From positions 1 through 64,000 of the forward strand of contig URJJ01000003.1 in the NCBI GenBank assembly GCA_900548185.1: a DNA stretch of 64,000 nt. Direction: 5' to 3'. Positions 17,357-25,715 of the stretch are shown piece by piece (within the stretch, counting starts at the first letter, position 1; the number at the start of each line of letters is the position of its first letter). A model generated the notes under the pieces. That model had not been told where the DNA came from and made no database searches. It saw only the letters and a list, made by a program, of their open reading frames with translations. This stretch comes from an uncultured Opitutales bacterium. Lineage in GTDB: Bacteria > Verrucomicrobiota > Verrucomicrobiia > Opitutales > Intestinicryptomonadaceae. Position numbers and translations under genes: made by a program.

Positions 17357-17818
17357 CTATTCTATTTCTCCCCATTCCCTTCGCACAAAACTAGGTGTAC
17401 ATATCGATCCAATTATGGCAAAGAATGAATTTTGCTCCAATTCTTCAGATGACATATTTTCATCATATTCTGTTAAAAGCAGGCCTCCGTTTACAGTTAA
17501 ATGTTCTTCAGTATAAAGAAGTTCAATACTTTCTTTGTAATATCTTGTTTTAAGAATCACTATATCGCCTTCCTTGCCGTCAGAGCATATCTTCTTATTA
17601 CATCTAAAAATAATCTGATTTGGCGGGATTGTATTTATGATTTTTCCTTTTATACGGTTCTTTCCATCGGGGCCTGCAAAATCCCATGGCTCACTTACAA
17701 TAACTATATATTCTTTGTTAACAATTCTTCCGGATGAGATTTTTGATAGAATTTCCTCAATTGATTTTTTGAATATTTCAACCGCATTAAGTACAAATCT
17801 TTTCATTGGCGTTAACAT
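17357..17818 (-). CDS. Hypothetical protein of the accessory region
   Basis: The 153-residue product (or 149 from the second methionine, MKRFVLNAVEIFKKSI) is soluble, with a short N-terminal helix, then strand-rich sequence (EYIVIVSEPWDFAGPDGKN, NQIIFRCNKK, GDIVILKTRYYKES). No signal peptide and no family that I recognise. It is AT-rich and in the same orientation as the three preceding small genes, but separated from them by about 80 bases. Confidence 0.5.
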   Translation of the reverse strand: MLTPMKRFVLNAVEIFKKSIEEILSKISSGRIVNKEYIVIVSEPWDFAGPDGKNRIKGKIINTIPPNQIIFRCNKKICSDGKEGDIVILKTRYYKESIELLYTEEHLTVNGGLLLTEYDENMSSEELEQNSFFAIIGSICTPSFVRREWGEIE

Positions 17819-18243
17819 TGTATTGGTTTGTTATTAAGCGACGCGCGCAGGATTTCGCAGAACTTATTAAAAGCTTCCAGCATTCACAGCTTGGAATTTT
17901 CAACCTCCGGGAATTTTTCCTGATGCGGAGAGAAAAGCACCACCAATATCCGGCTCTGCAAAATAAAAGAATCACATTTTTTAGAGTCCCGCAATTCTAA
18001 TCCTTGCGTTGCAGCATTTCACCCCCCTGCGGCAGGCAGCGCCGCAACAGGATTCGCCGAACAAAGCACCCCTCCGCCAATGGCAGCGCCCCTCCCCTAA
18101 AAAACGGAGAATGCCGCTTCATGGGCGGCAATGGCACGGTTTTTACGGGCGGACTTAATTTCAAAATCCGCCTTCCCTTTTCCCATCCATGCGGACCCCG
18201 AACCCCTCAATGCGAAGCGTGGCCTCCGCCGAAGGCGGCGGGA
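17819..18243. other. Transition from AT-rich accessory DNA to GC-rich chromosome
   Basis: No gene is supported. The first half is AT-rich, the second half is visibly GC-rich, and the change falls at about 18,000. This is probably the right border of the acquired region. No direct repeat or integrase is evident by eye. Confidence 0.5.
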
Positions 18244-19104
18244 TCATTCCCCCGCAAACGTACCGAGCCTCATCTCTTCAAAGGACTTCTCAAGTTCCTC
18301 TTTCGTATTCATGACAATCGGCCCGCCCCATGCGACAGGCTCGCCGAGCGGCTTGGCAGACAGGGCAAAAAATCTCGCACCCTCCGGCCCGCCAATTGCC
18401 TTCACGGCGTCCCCCGAATCGAAAAGCACGGCGCGTCCGGACGGATAGAGCCTCCCGCCCGTCTCAACCGCGCCGGAAACGACATAGATAAACACCGTAT
18501 TTTCCGCGGCTGTGGGCATGAGCCACACGGCCTCCGGTTCCAACGAAACGTCCAGATAATCGGCTTTGACATACTCGCCCTGCATCGCGGCCTTCACCCC
18601 AGCGTAGCTTCCCGCCACAATCTTTACACGCGCCCCCGGCTCCGCGACTTCGGGAATCATGTCGGAAACAATGCCGTGGTAGGCGGGCTTTGACATTTTG
18701 TTTGCAGCGGGCATGTTTATCCAAAGCTGGGCGCCAAGCATCCTGGGGGAGGCCTTCGGCATCTCCTGGTGTATTATGCCCCTGCCCGCCGTCATCCACT
18801 GGCATGATCCGCCGGTTATGGTTCCGCGGTTGCCGAGGCTGTCTGAATGCTCCATCTCGCCCTCAAGCAGGTAGGTTACGGTCTCAATGCCCCTGTGGGG
18901 GTGCCATGGGAATCCGCGCACATAGTCGTCGGGGTTTTCAGAATCGAACGCGTCCAGCATGAGAAACGGGTCGAAATCGGCGACATCCCGCGCCCCAATA
19001 ACCCTGACGAGGCTTACGCCGGCCCCGTCGCGCGCCCTCGTCCCAGCCACTGAGCGTTTCACTTTTCTGATTTTTACGGCATCAGCCTCCGTTTTGTTTT
19101 TCAT
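18244..19104 (-). CDS. Pirin family protein
   Basis: Pirins are bicupin metal proteins. Some bacterial members have quercetin 2,3-dioxygenase activity or regulate metabolic enzymes. The N-terminal cupin carries the metal ligands: HPHRG (H68, H70) and IHQE (H112, E114). The 286-residue length and both cupin halves are normal, with the C-terminal pirin_C region from about residue 170. No signal peptide, so cytoplasmic. It stands alone, transcribed divergently from the PQQ-propeller gene. The true substrate cannot be inferred. Confidence 0.9.
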   Translation of the reverse strand: MKNKTEADAVKIRKVKRSVAGTRARDGAGVSLVRVIGARDVADFDPFLMLDAFDSENPDDYVRGFPWHPHRGIETVTYLLEGEMEHSDSLGNRGTITGGSCQWMTAGRGIIHQEMPKASPRMLGAQLWINMPAANKMSKPAYHGIVSDMIPEVAEPGARVKIVAGSYAGVKAAMQGEYVKADYLDVSLEPEAVWLMPTAAENTVFIYVVSGAVETGGRLYPSGRAVLFDSGDAVKAIGGPEGARFFALSAKPLGEPVAWGGPIVMNTKEELEKSFEEMRLGTFAGE

Positions 19105-19232
19105 ATGTGAAGTTATCGTACATTTTAATTTTTGCGAAACACCGCAACGGTCGCGCGGCGTTTTTGGGCAGGCCCTGCGCCCGATTTGCTTGACTGGCTG
19201 AAGCCGCCGCGCTAGCTTTGGAACGATTTATC

Positions 19233-20534
19233 ATGACGAGGTTTGTTGCCTTTATTTTTGCGTTGGCGGCGTGCGCCGCATGGGCTGCGGACGTGCCGCA
19301 ATGGCGCGGGGACCGCACGGGGGTGTATTCCGAGACGGGGCTTTTGAAATCGTGGCCCGAGGGCGGCCCGAAAATGCTTTGGGCTGCAAAGAATCTCGGG
19401 ACGGGCTTCTCCGGGCCGTGCGTCGTTGACGGGGTTTTATACATAACCGGGCTTTCCGAAGACGGGAAGCGGGAGAAGCTCTTCGCACTCGACAAGAAAG
19501 GGAACACCCTCTGGGACATCGAATACGGCTCGGCCTGGACAAAATCCTTCCCCGACGCCCGAACCATGCCCTTCATAAAGGACGGCAAGGCGTACATAAT
19601 AAGCGGCTGCGGCGAAATTGTGAAAATAGACCTGAAAAAACGCGCCGTGGAATGGTCTTTCGACGCCATGAAGGAATATAAGGGAAGGCCCCGCGACTGG
19701 GGGTACGCGGAAAACCCGCTCGTGGCCTGCGGAAAGATATTTATGACAGTCGGCGGGACCAAGGCTGGCATGATTGCCCTGGACGCCGAAACAGGAAAGC
19801 CCGCGTGGGCCGGAGAGCCGTTCAACAGGCACGCCGCCTACGTCTCCCCGATAGCCGTTGAAAGAAACGGCAAAACCCAGATAGTAGGCGGGGCAATCGG
19901 CCTTATTTTCGGGGCGGACGCGGAAACGGGCGAGACCCTCTGGAAACAGGAAGTCGTAAAGCTCGGCACCGGCGGGTTTGAGAATGAAAAGGTTTGGGAG
20001 ACCAACGTCGCCCTGCCAGTCTATAAGGACGGGCGGCTCTTCGTGTCTTCCGGCAACAACTACGGCTGCTACATGCTGGAGCTTCCGGAGTGGAAGGGGA
20101 CTCCAAAGGTGGTCTGGACTGATCCTGAATTCGACACCCACCACGGCGGGGACGTGCTTCTGGACGGCAGGATATACGGCCCCACCTGGATAAACAACGA
20201 CAGGGGCGGATGGGCCTGCCACGAATGGGACGGCGGCAAGAAAATCTACAACATGGAATGGCCCAGGCATTCAAAAGGCTCGATTGTAGCGGCTGACGGG
20301 ATGCTGTACGTTTACGAGGAAAAGCGCGGGCAGGTCGCCCTCGTAAAACCCGGCTCGGACAAGTTTGAAGTTGTCGGCTCATTCAAGCTTCCCATGGGGA
20401 CCGGAAGGCACTGGTGCCACCCTGTGATTTCCGACGGCACGCTGTACATCCGGCGCGGAAAAGTCCTCATGGCCTTTGATATAAGGGACGAAAAACGCGG
20501 CGCAAACCAGGCGGCCCCGCGCCCCTCCCCATAA
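19233..20534 (+). CDS. Exported PQQ-like beta-propeller protein
   Basis: Starting at the ATG at 19233 the product has a Sec signal peptide (MTRFVAFIFALAACAAWA, cleavage before ADVPQWRG). I prefer this to the upstream TTG at 19218. The mature part contains repeated propeller blades with the typical GKLFALDAETG-like turn: LFALDKKGNTLW, MIALDAETGKPAW, IFGADAETGETLW. The opening QWRGDRTGVY is common in planctomycete and verrucomicrobial PQQ-binding-like proteins. Whether PQQ is bound is unknown. Such proteins often act as periplasmic scaffolds or dehydrogenases. The next gene, 80 bases downstream on the same strand, encodes a membrane protein with possible haem-ligand histidines, so a redox link is conceivable. 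Confidence 0.85.
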   Translation: MTRFVAFIFALAACAAWAADVPQWRGDRTGVYSETGLLKSWPEGGPKMLWAAKNLGTGFSGPCVVDGVLYITGLSEDGKREKLFALDKKGNTLWDIEYGSAWTKSFPDARTMPFIKDGKAYIISGCGEIVKIDLKKRAVEWSFDAMKEYKGRPRDWGYAENPLVACGKIFMTVGGTKAGMIALDAETGKPAWAGEPFNRHAAYVSPIAVERNGKTQIVGGAIGLIFGADAETGETLWKQEVVKLGTGGFENEKVWETNVALPVYKDGRLFVSSGNNYGCYMLELPEWKGTPKVVWTDPEFDTHHGGDVLLDGRIYGPTWINNDRGGWACHEWDGGKKIYNMEWPRHSKGSIVAADGMLYVYEEKRGQVALVKPGSDKFEVVGSFKLPMGTGRHWCHPVISDGTLYIRRGKVLMAFDIRDEKRGANQAAPRPSP

Positions 20535-20613
20535 CGCCGGCGGATGGCGCCATTTGCATGAAAAAAAAGCCGGCGCGTGAAACAATTACGCATCGCAAAC
20601 GTCAAACCTCAAT

Positions 20614-21021
20614 ATGAATAGCCTTAGAAGAATCGCCGACGCCGCGCTGTTTTTGAGCTTCTGCTTCCTCGCAGGGAGCGGAATACTCATGAAGTATTCA
20701 TTTGTAAAGGGCATGGGGCCGCAGAGCGTGATGGGGTTTGTAAAGCCTGACTGGGAGGCGATGCATTTCTGGATTGGCATTGTCATGGCCGCAGCCCTCG
20801 TATTGCACCTTGTGCTGAACCGGAAATGGGTTGAAAAGGTCGGCGCCATGCAGAAGAGGTGGCTCGCCGTTCTTTTCATCGCCCTGGGCGTCGCAATGGC
20901 AACACTCCTCGCTGCGTGGCCTACGGAATATGGAGCGGCAAACGCCGGGCAGGCCGGAATGGGCATGGGCCCCGGCGGAGGCGGCATGGCACACGGCAGG
21001 GCAAATATGCAAAATAGATAA
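20614..21021 (+). CDS. DUF4405-type membrane protein (possible b-type cytochrome subunit)
   Basis: The 135-residue integral membrane protein has three hydrophobic helices (about 8-25, 48-68 and 82-101). Conserved histidines lie in the second (WEAMHFWIGIVMAAALVLH), the pattern of DUF4405 proteins thought to coordinate haem like small cytochrome b subunits. The C-terminal tail is Gly/Met-rich (MGMGPGGGGMAHGR). It follows the PQQ-like propeller gene with an 80-base gap and may form a small redox operon. No direct enzymatic motif is visible. Confidence 0.7.
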   Translation: MNSLRRIADAALFLSFCFLAGSGILMKYSFVKGMGPQSVMGFVKPDWEAMHFWIGIVMAAALVLHLVLNRKWVEKVGAMQKRWLAVLFIALGVAMATLLAAWPTEYGAANAGQAGMGMGPGGGGMAHGRANMQNR

Positions 21022-21226
21022 ATTCTTCACCGCCTATCAGCCGAATAAAACGGCGCCCAGCCGCGCACGGCGGCGCGCAAAGTCGAATACAAATTTCCAG
21101 CCGGGAGGGCGCAAGTTTTACTTGCAGGCGCATGCCCTTTCCAGAATCGCGCCGGCAAAGGCGCCCGCCTGAGGGCGGTCGGTTCAAGAAATCCCCAATA
21201 CCAATAAAGTGCGCGGCGCAGCCCCG

Positions 21227-21685
21227 CTACTCCAATCGGCCGGATTTTCTCATGAGGCCGTTTAGATTCTCCATGAATCCGTCGCGGTCTGCGGGCGAAA
21301 GCAATATGTGTATGCGCCCCCGGGAGCATACCTTCACCATGCAAAGGGAGGTCGCAAAATTCAGCGCGCAGCGCTGCTTAAAAAGCGGGACCAGGCCGTC
21401 GAGCTTTTCAAGCGACGTTATTTCAGAATAGGGATAGCGCATCTTCCAAAACGGAATCCCGGTATATATTTCAAGGCAGCCATCAAAAAGCTCGTAGCGC
21501 ATCCTGCAAACGGCAAGAATAAAAATAATAGAAGCGGCGCAAACGGCTATGGCATAGATGCTCCGCCCCGCCCCGGACATATCGCATAAATATTCCAAAA
21601 CCGCAATAGCCGCCAAAATAAGAATCGGAAGCGTTGGAAACAAAAATCCAACCTTTGTTCTGTAAACGATTCCAGCATTATCCAT
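21227..21685 (-). CDS. Membrane-anchored bacterial PH domain protein (PF06713-like)
   Basis: From the methionine at 21685 (MDNAGIVYRTKVGFLFP) the 152-residue product has two transmembrane helices and a C-terminal bacterial PH domain: YELFDGCLEIYTGIPFWKM, then YSEITSLEKL, and RIHILLSPADRDGFMENL, which matches the bPH_6 pattern ending in sPkDkeaFi. The longer frame to 21853 adds sequence with no conserved features. Function is unknown. It is convergent with the DUF4405 gene and faces the FAD-oxidoreductase gene divergently. Confidence 0.7.
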   Translation of the reverse strand: MDNAGIVYRTKVGFLFPTLPILILAAIAVLEYLCDMSGAGRSIYAIAVCAASIIFILAVCRMRYELFDGCLEIYTGIPFWKMRYPYSEITSLEKLDGLVPLFKQRCALNFATSLCMVKVCSRGRIHILLSPADRDGFMENLNGLMRKSGRLE

Positions 21686-21938
21686 AATATTAAAACTATA
21701 TCGCCATATTAAAGTCGCAATAAAAAATGCCCGTTCAAACTGCTCAGTTTCAACCGGGGGCAGTTCCCGGGCATGCGCCCCAACCGAGGGGCTCCAACCA
21801 GCGGGCGAACCCGCCGCCCATCCAGCCCGATAACTTTTTAACGCGTTATGCATTGATTTTTTTTACAAAAACGCTTGTTTTATAGGGCAAACACGAACGC
21901 GCGAATGCGCGCAAAACATTTTTCAGGGAGGAATACGC

Positions 21939-23888
21939 ATGGAAAAACTAGGCAGGAGAAGCTTCATACAGACTGCGGCAGCGTCGCTATTCGGATATTC
22001 GCTGGCAGTCCGGGCGCCGCAGGCGCTCGCAAAAGGCCCGGTTCCAAACGGCATTTCAGGCGTGGCGGGTCGCCCCGGCTGGAAGCGTGAAACCGCAAAT
22101 TCGGACGCGTGCATGGCAGACACCTCGATTTCATGCGACGTCATGGTGGCAGGAGGCGGGCTGGCCGGCATCTGCGCCGCCCTCAGCGCCGCCCGCTCCG
22201 GGCGCAAGGTCGTGCTTCTAAACGACCGCTCAAGGCTTGGCGGCAACGCGAGTTCGGAAGTGCGCATGCACCCGCTAGGCGTCGATGCGGCGCGGCTGGG
22301 GCAGCGCGAAGGCGGCATAATCGAGGAGCTGAAGCTGGAAAACGCAGCGCGCAACCCATCGCTTTCATGGGACGTATGGGACTTCATGCTCTACGACAAG
22401 TGCGTATCGGAGCCGAACCTAACCCTCCTCTTGGACACCTCGGCCACGGGGGCCGAAATGGACGGCAAGCGTATTGCGCGCGCGCTCGCCCGCTCGGACG
22501 CCAAAATGTCAAAATACTCAATATCAGCCGACGTATTCGTCGACGCCACCGGGGACGCCCGCCTGGCCATGGAATGCGGGGCGGAAATTATGTCCGGAAG
22601 GGACGGCTTCGACGCCTTCAAAGAGCCGCACGCAAACTACGACACCCCCGGCACAAGGCAGGGCTCGTCAATAATGTTCGTCTCAAAAAAGCACGGCCGC
22701 CCGGTTCCCTTCATCCCGCCCTCGTGGGCGAAAAAAATCGGGCCGGAAAACCTTTCCCACCGCGGCATAAGCCCGGACAGGCTCGGATACGGATACTGGT
22801 GGATAGAGCTGGGCGGGGTTTACGACGCCATACGCGACGCCGACAGGCTGCGCTTTGAACTGCTCTCGATAGTCATGGGCGTTTGGGACTACATAAAAAA
22901 CAGCGGCAAGTACCCCGACGCCGCGGACCGCACGCTGGAATTTATCGGAATGCTCCCCGGAAGGCGCGACACTTTCAGGGTCGTTGGGGAGCACATCATG
23001 ACCCAGCACGACATCCAGGGGCAGTGGAAAAACTTCCCCGACGCCGTCGCCGTTGGCGGCTGGTCCATGGACGACCACCCGAAGGAGGGCTTCTACGCCC
23101 CCTCCCGCCCGCCGTGCAGGCAGGACACCTCCGTGCCCTACTACAACATCCCCTTCGGCTCGCTGATAGCAAAAGGCATAGACAACCTTCTCCTGGCCGG
23201 GCGCGACATAAGCTGCTCGCACGTGGCGTTCACCTCGACGCGCGTAATGGCAACCTGCGCCGCAGTCGGCCAGGCTGCCGGAACTGCGGCTGCGATGTGC
23301 TCCGAACGCTCCGCGACCCCGCGCGAAATAAGGGGAGAGCCTTCCTCGATGAAGGAGCTCCAGCAGAGGCTTCTGCGCCAGGACCAGACAATAATCGGCA
23401 TTGCAAACGAGGACCCCAGGGACCTCGCCCGCACGGCAAAAGCCTCGGCGTCGGAGTCCTCCGAAGGCTCCAGGCCCGAAAACGTGATAAACGGCATAAC
23501 CCTGGACGCGCCCCGCAAAAACGAAAACAGGTGGGTGGCCCCCGCCGCCTCCAAGCCCTGGATAATGCTGGAGTGGGACGCCCCGCAAAAAATCTCCTCG
23601 GCGCGCCTGCTCTTTGACTCGTGGCACGCACATCTGACGCAGAGCTCCGACGACGCAAAGCTGAAAATCCTCCACAGGGGCCCAGAACCGAGGCTCGTTA
23701 GGGATTACAGGCTTACGGCCCTCCTGCCCGGGGGCGGGGAAAAGGTGCTGGCCGATGTGTCTAACAACTTCCAAAAGCTCGCCGTCCACAATTTTGAACC
23801 GGTCGAGGCCAAGGCCGTGCGCCTCGACATATTCGCGACAAACGGGGCGCAGATGGCGCGCGTAAAGGAAATCAGGCTGGAGGCCTGA
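21939..23888 (+). CDS. Tat-exported FAD-dependent oxidoreductase
   Basis: The 649-residue protein starts with a twin-arginine signal (GRRSFIQTAAASLFG). The FAD-binding Rossmann motif is at 71-77 (AGGGLAG), followed by the second conserved block LLNDRSRLGGNASSEVRMH, as in the PF12831 family found in Verrucomicrobia, Planctomycetes and Bacteroidetes. The last 150 residues form a discoidin-like carbohydrate-binding module (NVINGITLDAPRKNENRW, NNFQKLAVHNFEPVEAKAVR), so the enzyme may act on sugars or glycans in the periplasm. A strong Shine-Dalgarno sequence AGGGAGG (21925-21931) fixes the start. Substrate not identified. Confidence 0.85.
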   Translation: MEKLGRRSFIQTAAASLFGYSLAVRAPQALAKGPVPNGISGVAGRPGWKRETANSDACMADTSISCDVMVAGGGLAGICAALSAARSGRKVVLLNDRSRLGGNASSEVRMHPLGVDAARLGQREGGIIEELKLENAARNPSLSWDVWDFMLYDKCVSEPNLTLLLDTSATGAEMDGKRIARALARSDAKMSKYSISADVFVDATGDARLAMECGAEIMSGRDGFDAFKEPHANYDTPGTRQGSSIMFVSKKHGRPVPFIPPSWAKKIGPENLSHRGISPDRLGYGYWWIELGGVYDAIRDADRLRFELLSIVMGVWDYIKNSGKYPDAADRTLEFIGMLPGRRDTFRVVGEHIMTQHDIQGQWKNFPDAVAVGGWSMDDHPKEGFYAPSRPPCRQDTSVPYYNIPFGSLIAKGIDNLLLAGRDISCSHVAFTSTRVMATCAAVGQAAGTAAAMCSERSATPREIRGEPSSMKELQQRLLRQDQTIIGIANEDPRDLARTAKASASESSEGSRPENVINGITLDAPRKNENRWVAPAASKPWIMLEWDAPQKISSARLLFDSWHAHLTQSSDDAKLKILHRGPEPRLVRDYRLTALLPGGGEKVLADVSNNFQKLAVHNFEPVEAKAVRLDIFATNGAQMARVKEIRLEA

Positions 23889-24041
23889 CGGGCTCGGGAG
23901 CCGCCCGCGCGCGAAATTCGCGGGGGCCTCTGCGAAAAGAATCCAACTTGCAAGCCGCCTGCAAGGCGCGCCGCAAAAACCCCAGTGCCGCAAGGCGCGC
24001 CGGGGGGAAGAGTCGGAACGCCGCCTCAAAAGGCGCAGAAA

Positions 24042-24093
24042 GGCCGCAGCCGGAAAGCATACCTAAAATATGCAGCCGGCTGCGGCCCTTCGT
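24042..24093 (+). terminator. Long hairpin between convergent genes
   Basis: GGCCGCAGCCGG (24042-24053) pairs perfectly with CCGGCTGCGGCC (24076-24087). Inside the loop GCATA and TATGC can extend the pairing. A T-rich run (CTTCGTTTTT) follows on the plus strand, so it probably ends transcription of the oxidoreductase gene and may also block read-through from asd. Confidence 0.65.
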
Positions 24094-24124
24094 TTTTGCG
24101 CCGCGCTTGAGGCGCTGCCAGAAA

Positions 24125-25123
24125 TCAGAGAAGTTCGGCGATTTGCACGGCGTTGAGGGCAGCCCCCTTCCAGAGCTGGTCGCCCGCAACCCAGAACGAA
24201 AGCCCGTTTTCAAACACCAAATCCTTCCTTATCCTCCCGACGCCGCACTTTTCCTTGCGCTGGTAATACAGGGGCATCGGGTACTTGAGGCTGGCCGGAT
24301 CGTCGTTCAGTTCGGCCCCGGAGAACGCCGCGACGGCCTCGCGCGCCCCCTCAACAGTCACGGGCTTTTCAAATTCGGCGTTTATGGCGACGCTGTGCGC
24401 GCGCATCACGGGGATTCTCACGCAGGTCGTGGAGCACTGGAGGCCGGGGAGGCCGAGAATCTTGCGGCTTTCGTTCAGCATCTTCATCTCCTCCTTGGTG
24501 TAACCGTTGTCCTGGAACACGTCGATATGCGGGAGGGCGTTGAATGCTATCTGGTAGGGATAGACCGAATGGGTTATCTCGGAGCCGGACGCGTACTGGG
24601 AGACCTGGTTTTCAAGCTCGGCAAGGGCCGCCGCCCCGGTTCCGGAGACGGCCTGGTAGGTCGCCGCAAAGAAGCGCTTCAGGCCGAAACGGCGGTGCAG
24701 GGGGCAGAGGGCCATGAGCGAAATCGCAGTGGTGCAGTTGGGGTTTGCGATTATGTTCTTGTGGCCCTTTATGGCGTCGGCGTTCACTTCCGGGACGACG
24801 AGCGGCACCTCGGGGTCCATGCGGAAGGCCGAGGAATTGTCTATCGCCACGCACCCGCGCTTTGCGGCCTCGGGGACGAGCGCCTTCGAGACCCCGCCGC
24901 CCGCGGAGAAGATGGCGATGTCGAGATTTTCAAAGCTCTCCGGGCGGGCCTCGGCCACCGTGAACTTTTCGCCGGCAAACTCAACGGTTTTCCCGGCCGA
25001 GCGCGCGGACGCGAGCAGGGTTAGGGAAGCCATCGGGAACTTCCTCCTGAAAAGAAGCTCAATGAGTTCTTGACCAACGGCGCCGGTTGCGCCGACAATA
25101 CCGACCTTGTAGTTCTTAGCCAT
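24125..25123 (-). CDS. asd: Aspartate-semialdehyde dehydrogenase
   Basis: Reduces L-aspartyl-4-phosphate to L-aspartate-4-semialdehyde with NADPH, the branch point to lysine/diaminopimelate, threonine and methionine. Seen: the NADP-binding GATGAVG (11-17), the catalytic cysteine in NPNCTT (C130), VSGTGAAALAEL with the bacterial-type loop, MRAHS (substrate-binding Arg/His), and the C-terminal block FWVAGDQLWKGAALNAVQIAE. The 332-residue length is right. The start codon overlaps that of the divergent transpeptidase gene in a CCATGG. No other amino-acid biosynthesis genes are adjacent. Confidence 0.96.
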   Translation of the reverse strand: MAKNYKVGIVGATGAVGQELIELLFRRKFPMASLTLLASARSAGKTVEFAGEKFTVAEARPESFENLDIAIFSAGGGVSKALVPEAAKRGCVAIDNSSAFRMDPEVPLVVPEVNADAIKGHKNIIANPNCTTAISLMALCPLHRRFGLKRFFAATYQAVSGTGAAALAELENQVSQYASGSEITHSVYPYQIAFNALPHIDVFQDNGYTKEEMKMLNESRKILGLPGLQCSTTCVRIPVMRAHSVAINAEFEKPVTVEGAREAVAAFSGAELNDDPASLKYPMPLYYQRKEKCGVGRIRKDLVFENGLSFWVAGDQLWKGAALNAVQIAELL

Positions 25124-25670
25124 GGATGTATTTTATAGGAAAATTCTGGACGCCTGCGGGCGTTTGAATATAAAGCTGACAAAGCATTGTATTTTTGCAA
25201 GCGTTGGCGAGCAAAAACTTTATCTTTTTACCGGAGGGGCTCTTGCGGCGGAGATGCCCATATCCACGTCGCGCAATCCCCCAAGCTGCGCGGAGGGGTC
25301 GCTCGGCACCCCGCACGGGTTGCACAAAATCGACGGGAAAATCGGGGACGGCGAGCCGATGGACACCGTATTCAGGGGGCGCGTCCCATGCGGGCGGCTG
25401 GGCGAGCAGACGCCCGGGGAGAGGGAAAAGAACCTCATACTGGGCCGCATAATGCGCCTGCGCGGGCTGGAGGACGGCGTGAACTCCGGAACCGGCCCGG
25501 ACGGGAGGTGCGTCGACACCTACGCGCGCTATGTTTACATACACGGCACAAACCAGGAGCACGCCCTCGGCACGCCCAACAGCCACGGCTGCCTGCTGGT
25601 CGGGGCCGGGGACCTGCTGCGCCTCTTCGGCGAAGTTCCGGACGGGTCGATTGTTTTTATTGAAAAGTAA
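25122..25670 (+). CDS. L,D-transpeptidase (YkuD) domain protein
   Basis: YkuD enzymes make 3-3 crosslinks in peptidoglycan or attach proteins to it through a catalytic cysteine. The active-site signature is seen as YIHGTNQ (H141) and SHGCLLV (H155, C157). The 182-residue product has no obvious signal peptide from the ATG at 25122, which is unusual for a periplasmic enzyme. A later start would not supply one either, so it may be cytoplasmic, exported by another route, or lack its annotated N-terminus. The substrate-fold core begins near residue 22 (HCIFASVGEQKLYLF). It is divergent from asd. Confidence 0.85.
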   Translation: MDVFYRKILDACGRLNIKLTKHCIFASVGEQKLYLFTGGALAAEMPISTSRNPPSCAEGSLGTPHGLHKIDGKIGDGEPMDTVFRGRVPCGRLGEQTPGEREKNLILGRIMRLRGLEDGVNSGTGPDGRCVDTYARYVYIHGTNQEHALGTPNSHGCLLVGAGDLLRLFGEVPDGSIVFIEK

Positions 25671-25715
25671 AGGCCGGAGCGTTATCCACGATATATAAAT
25701 TCACATACCTCACCA

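Noticed and set aside
18004..18693. Plus-strand 229-codon frame
   Set aside because: Arg/Pro/His-rich shadow of the pirin gene and its flank.
22683..24029. 448-codon minus-strand frame across the FAD oxidoreductase
   Set aside because: Long because of GC-rich codon bias; lacks any domain, whereas the plus frame has Tat, FAD and carbohydrate-binding motifs.
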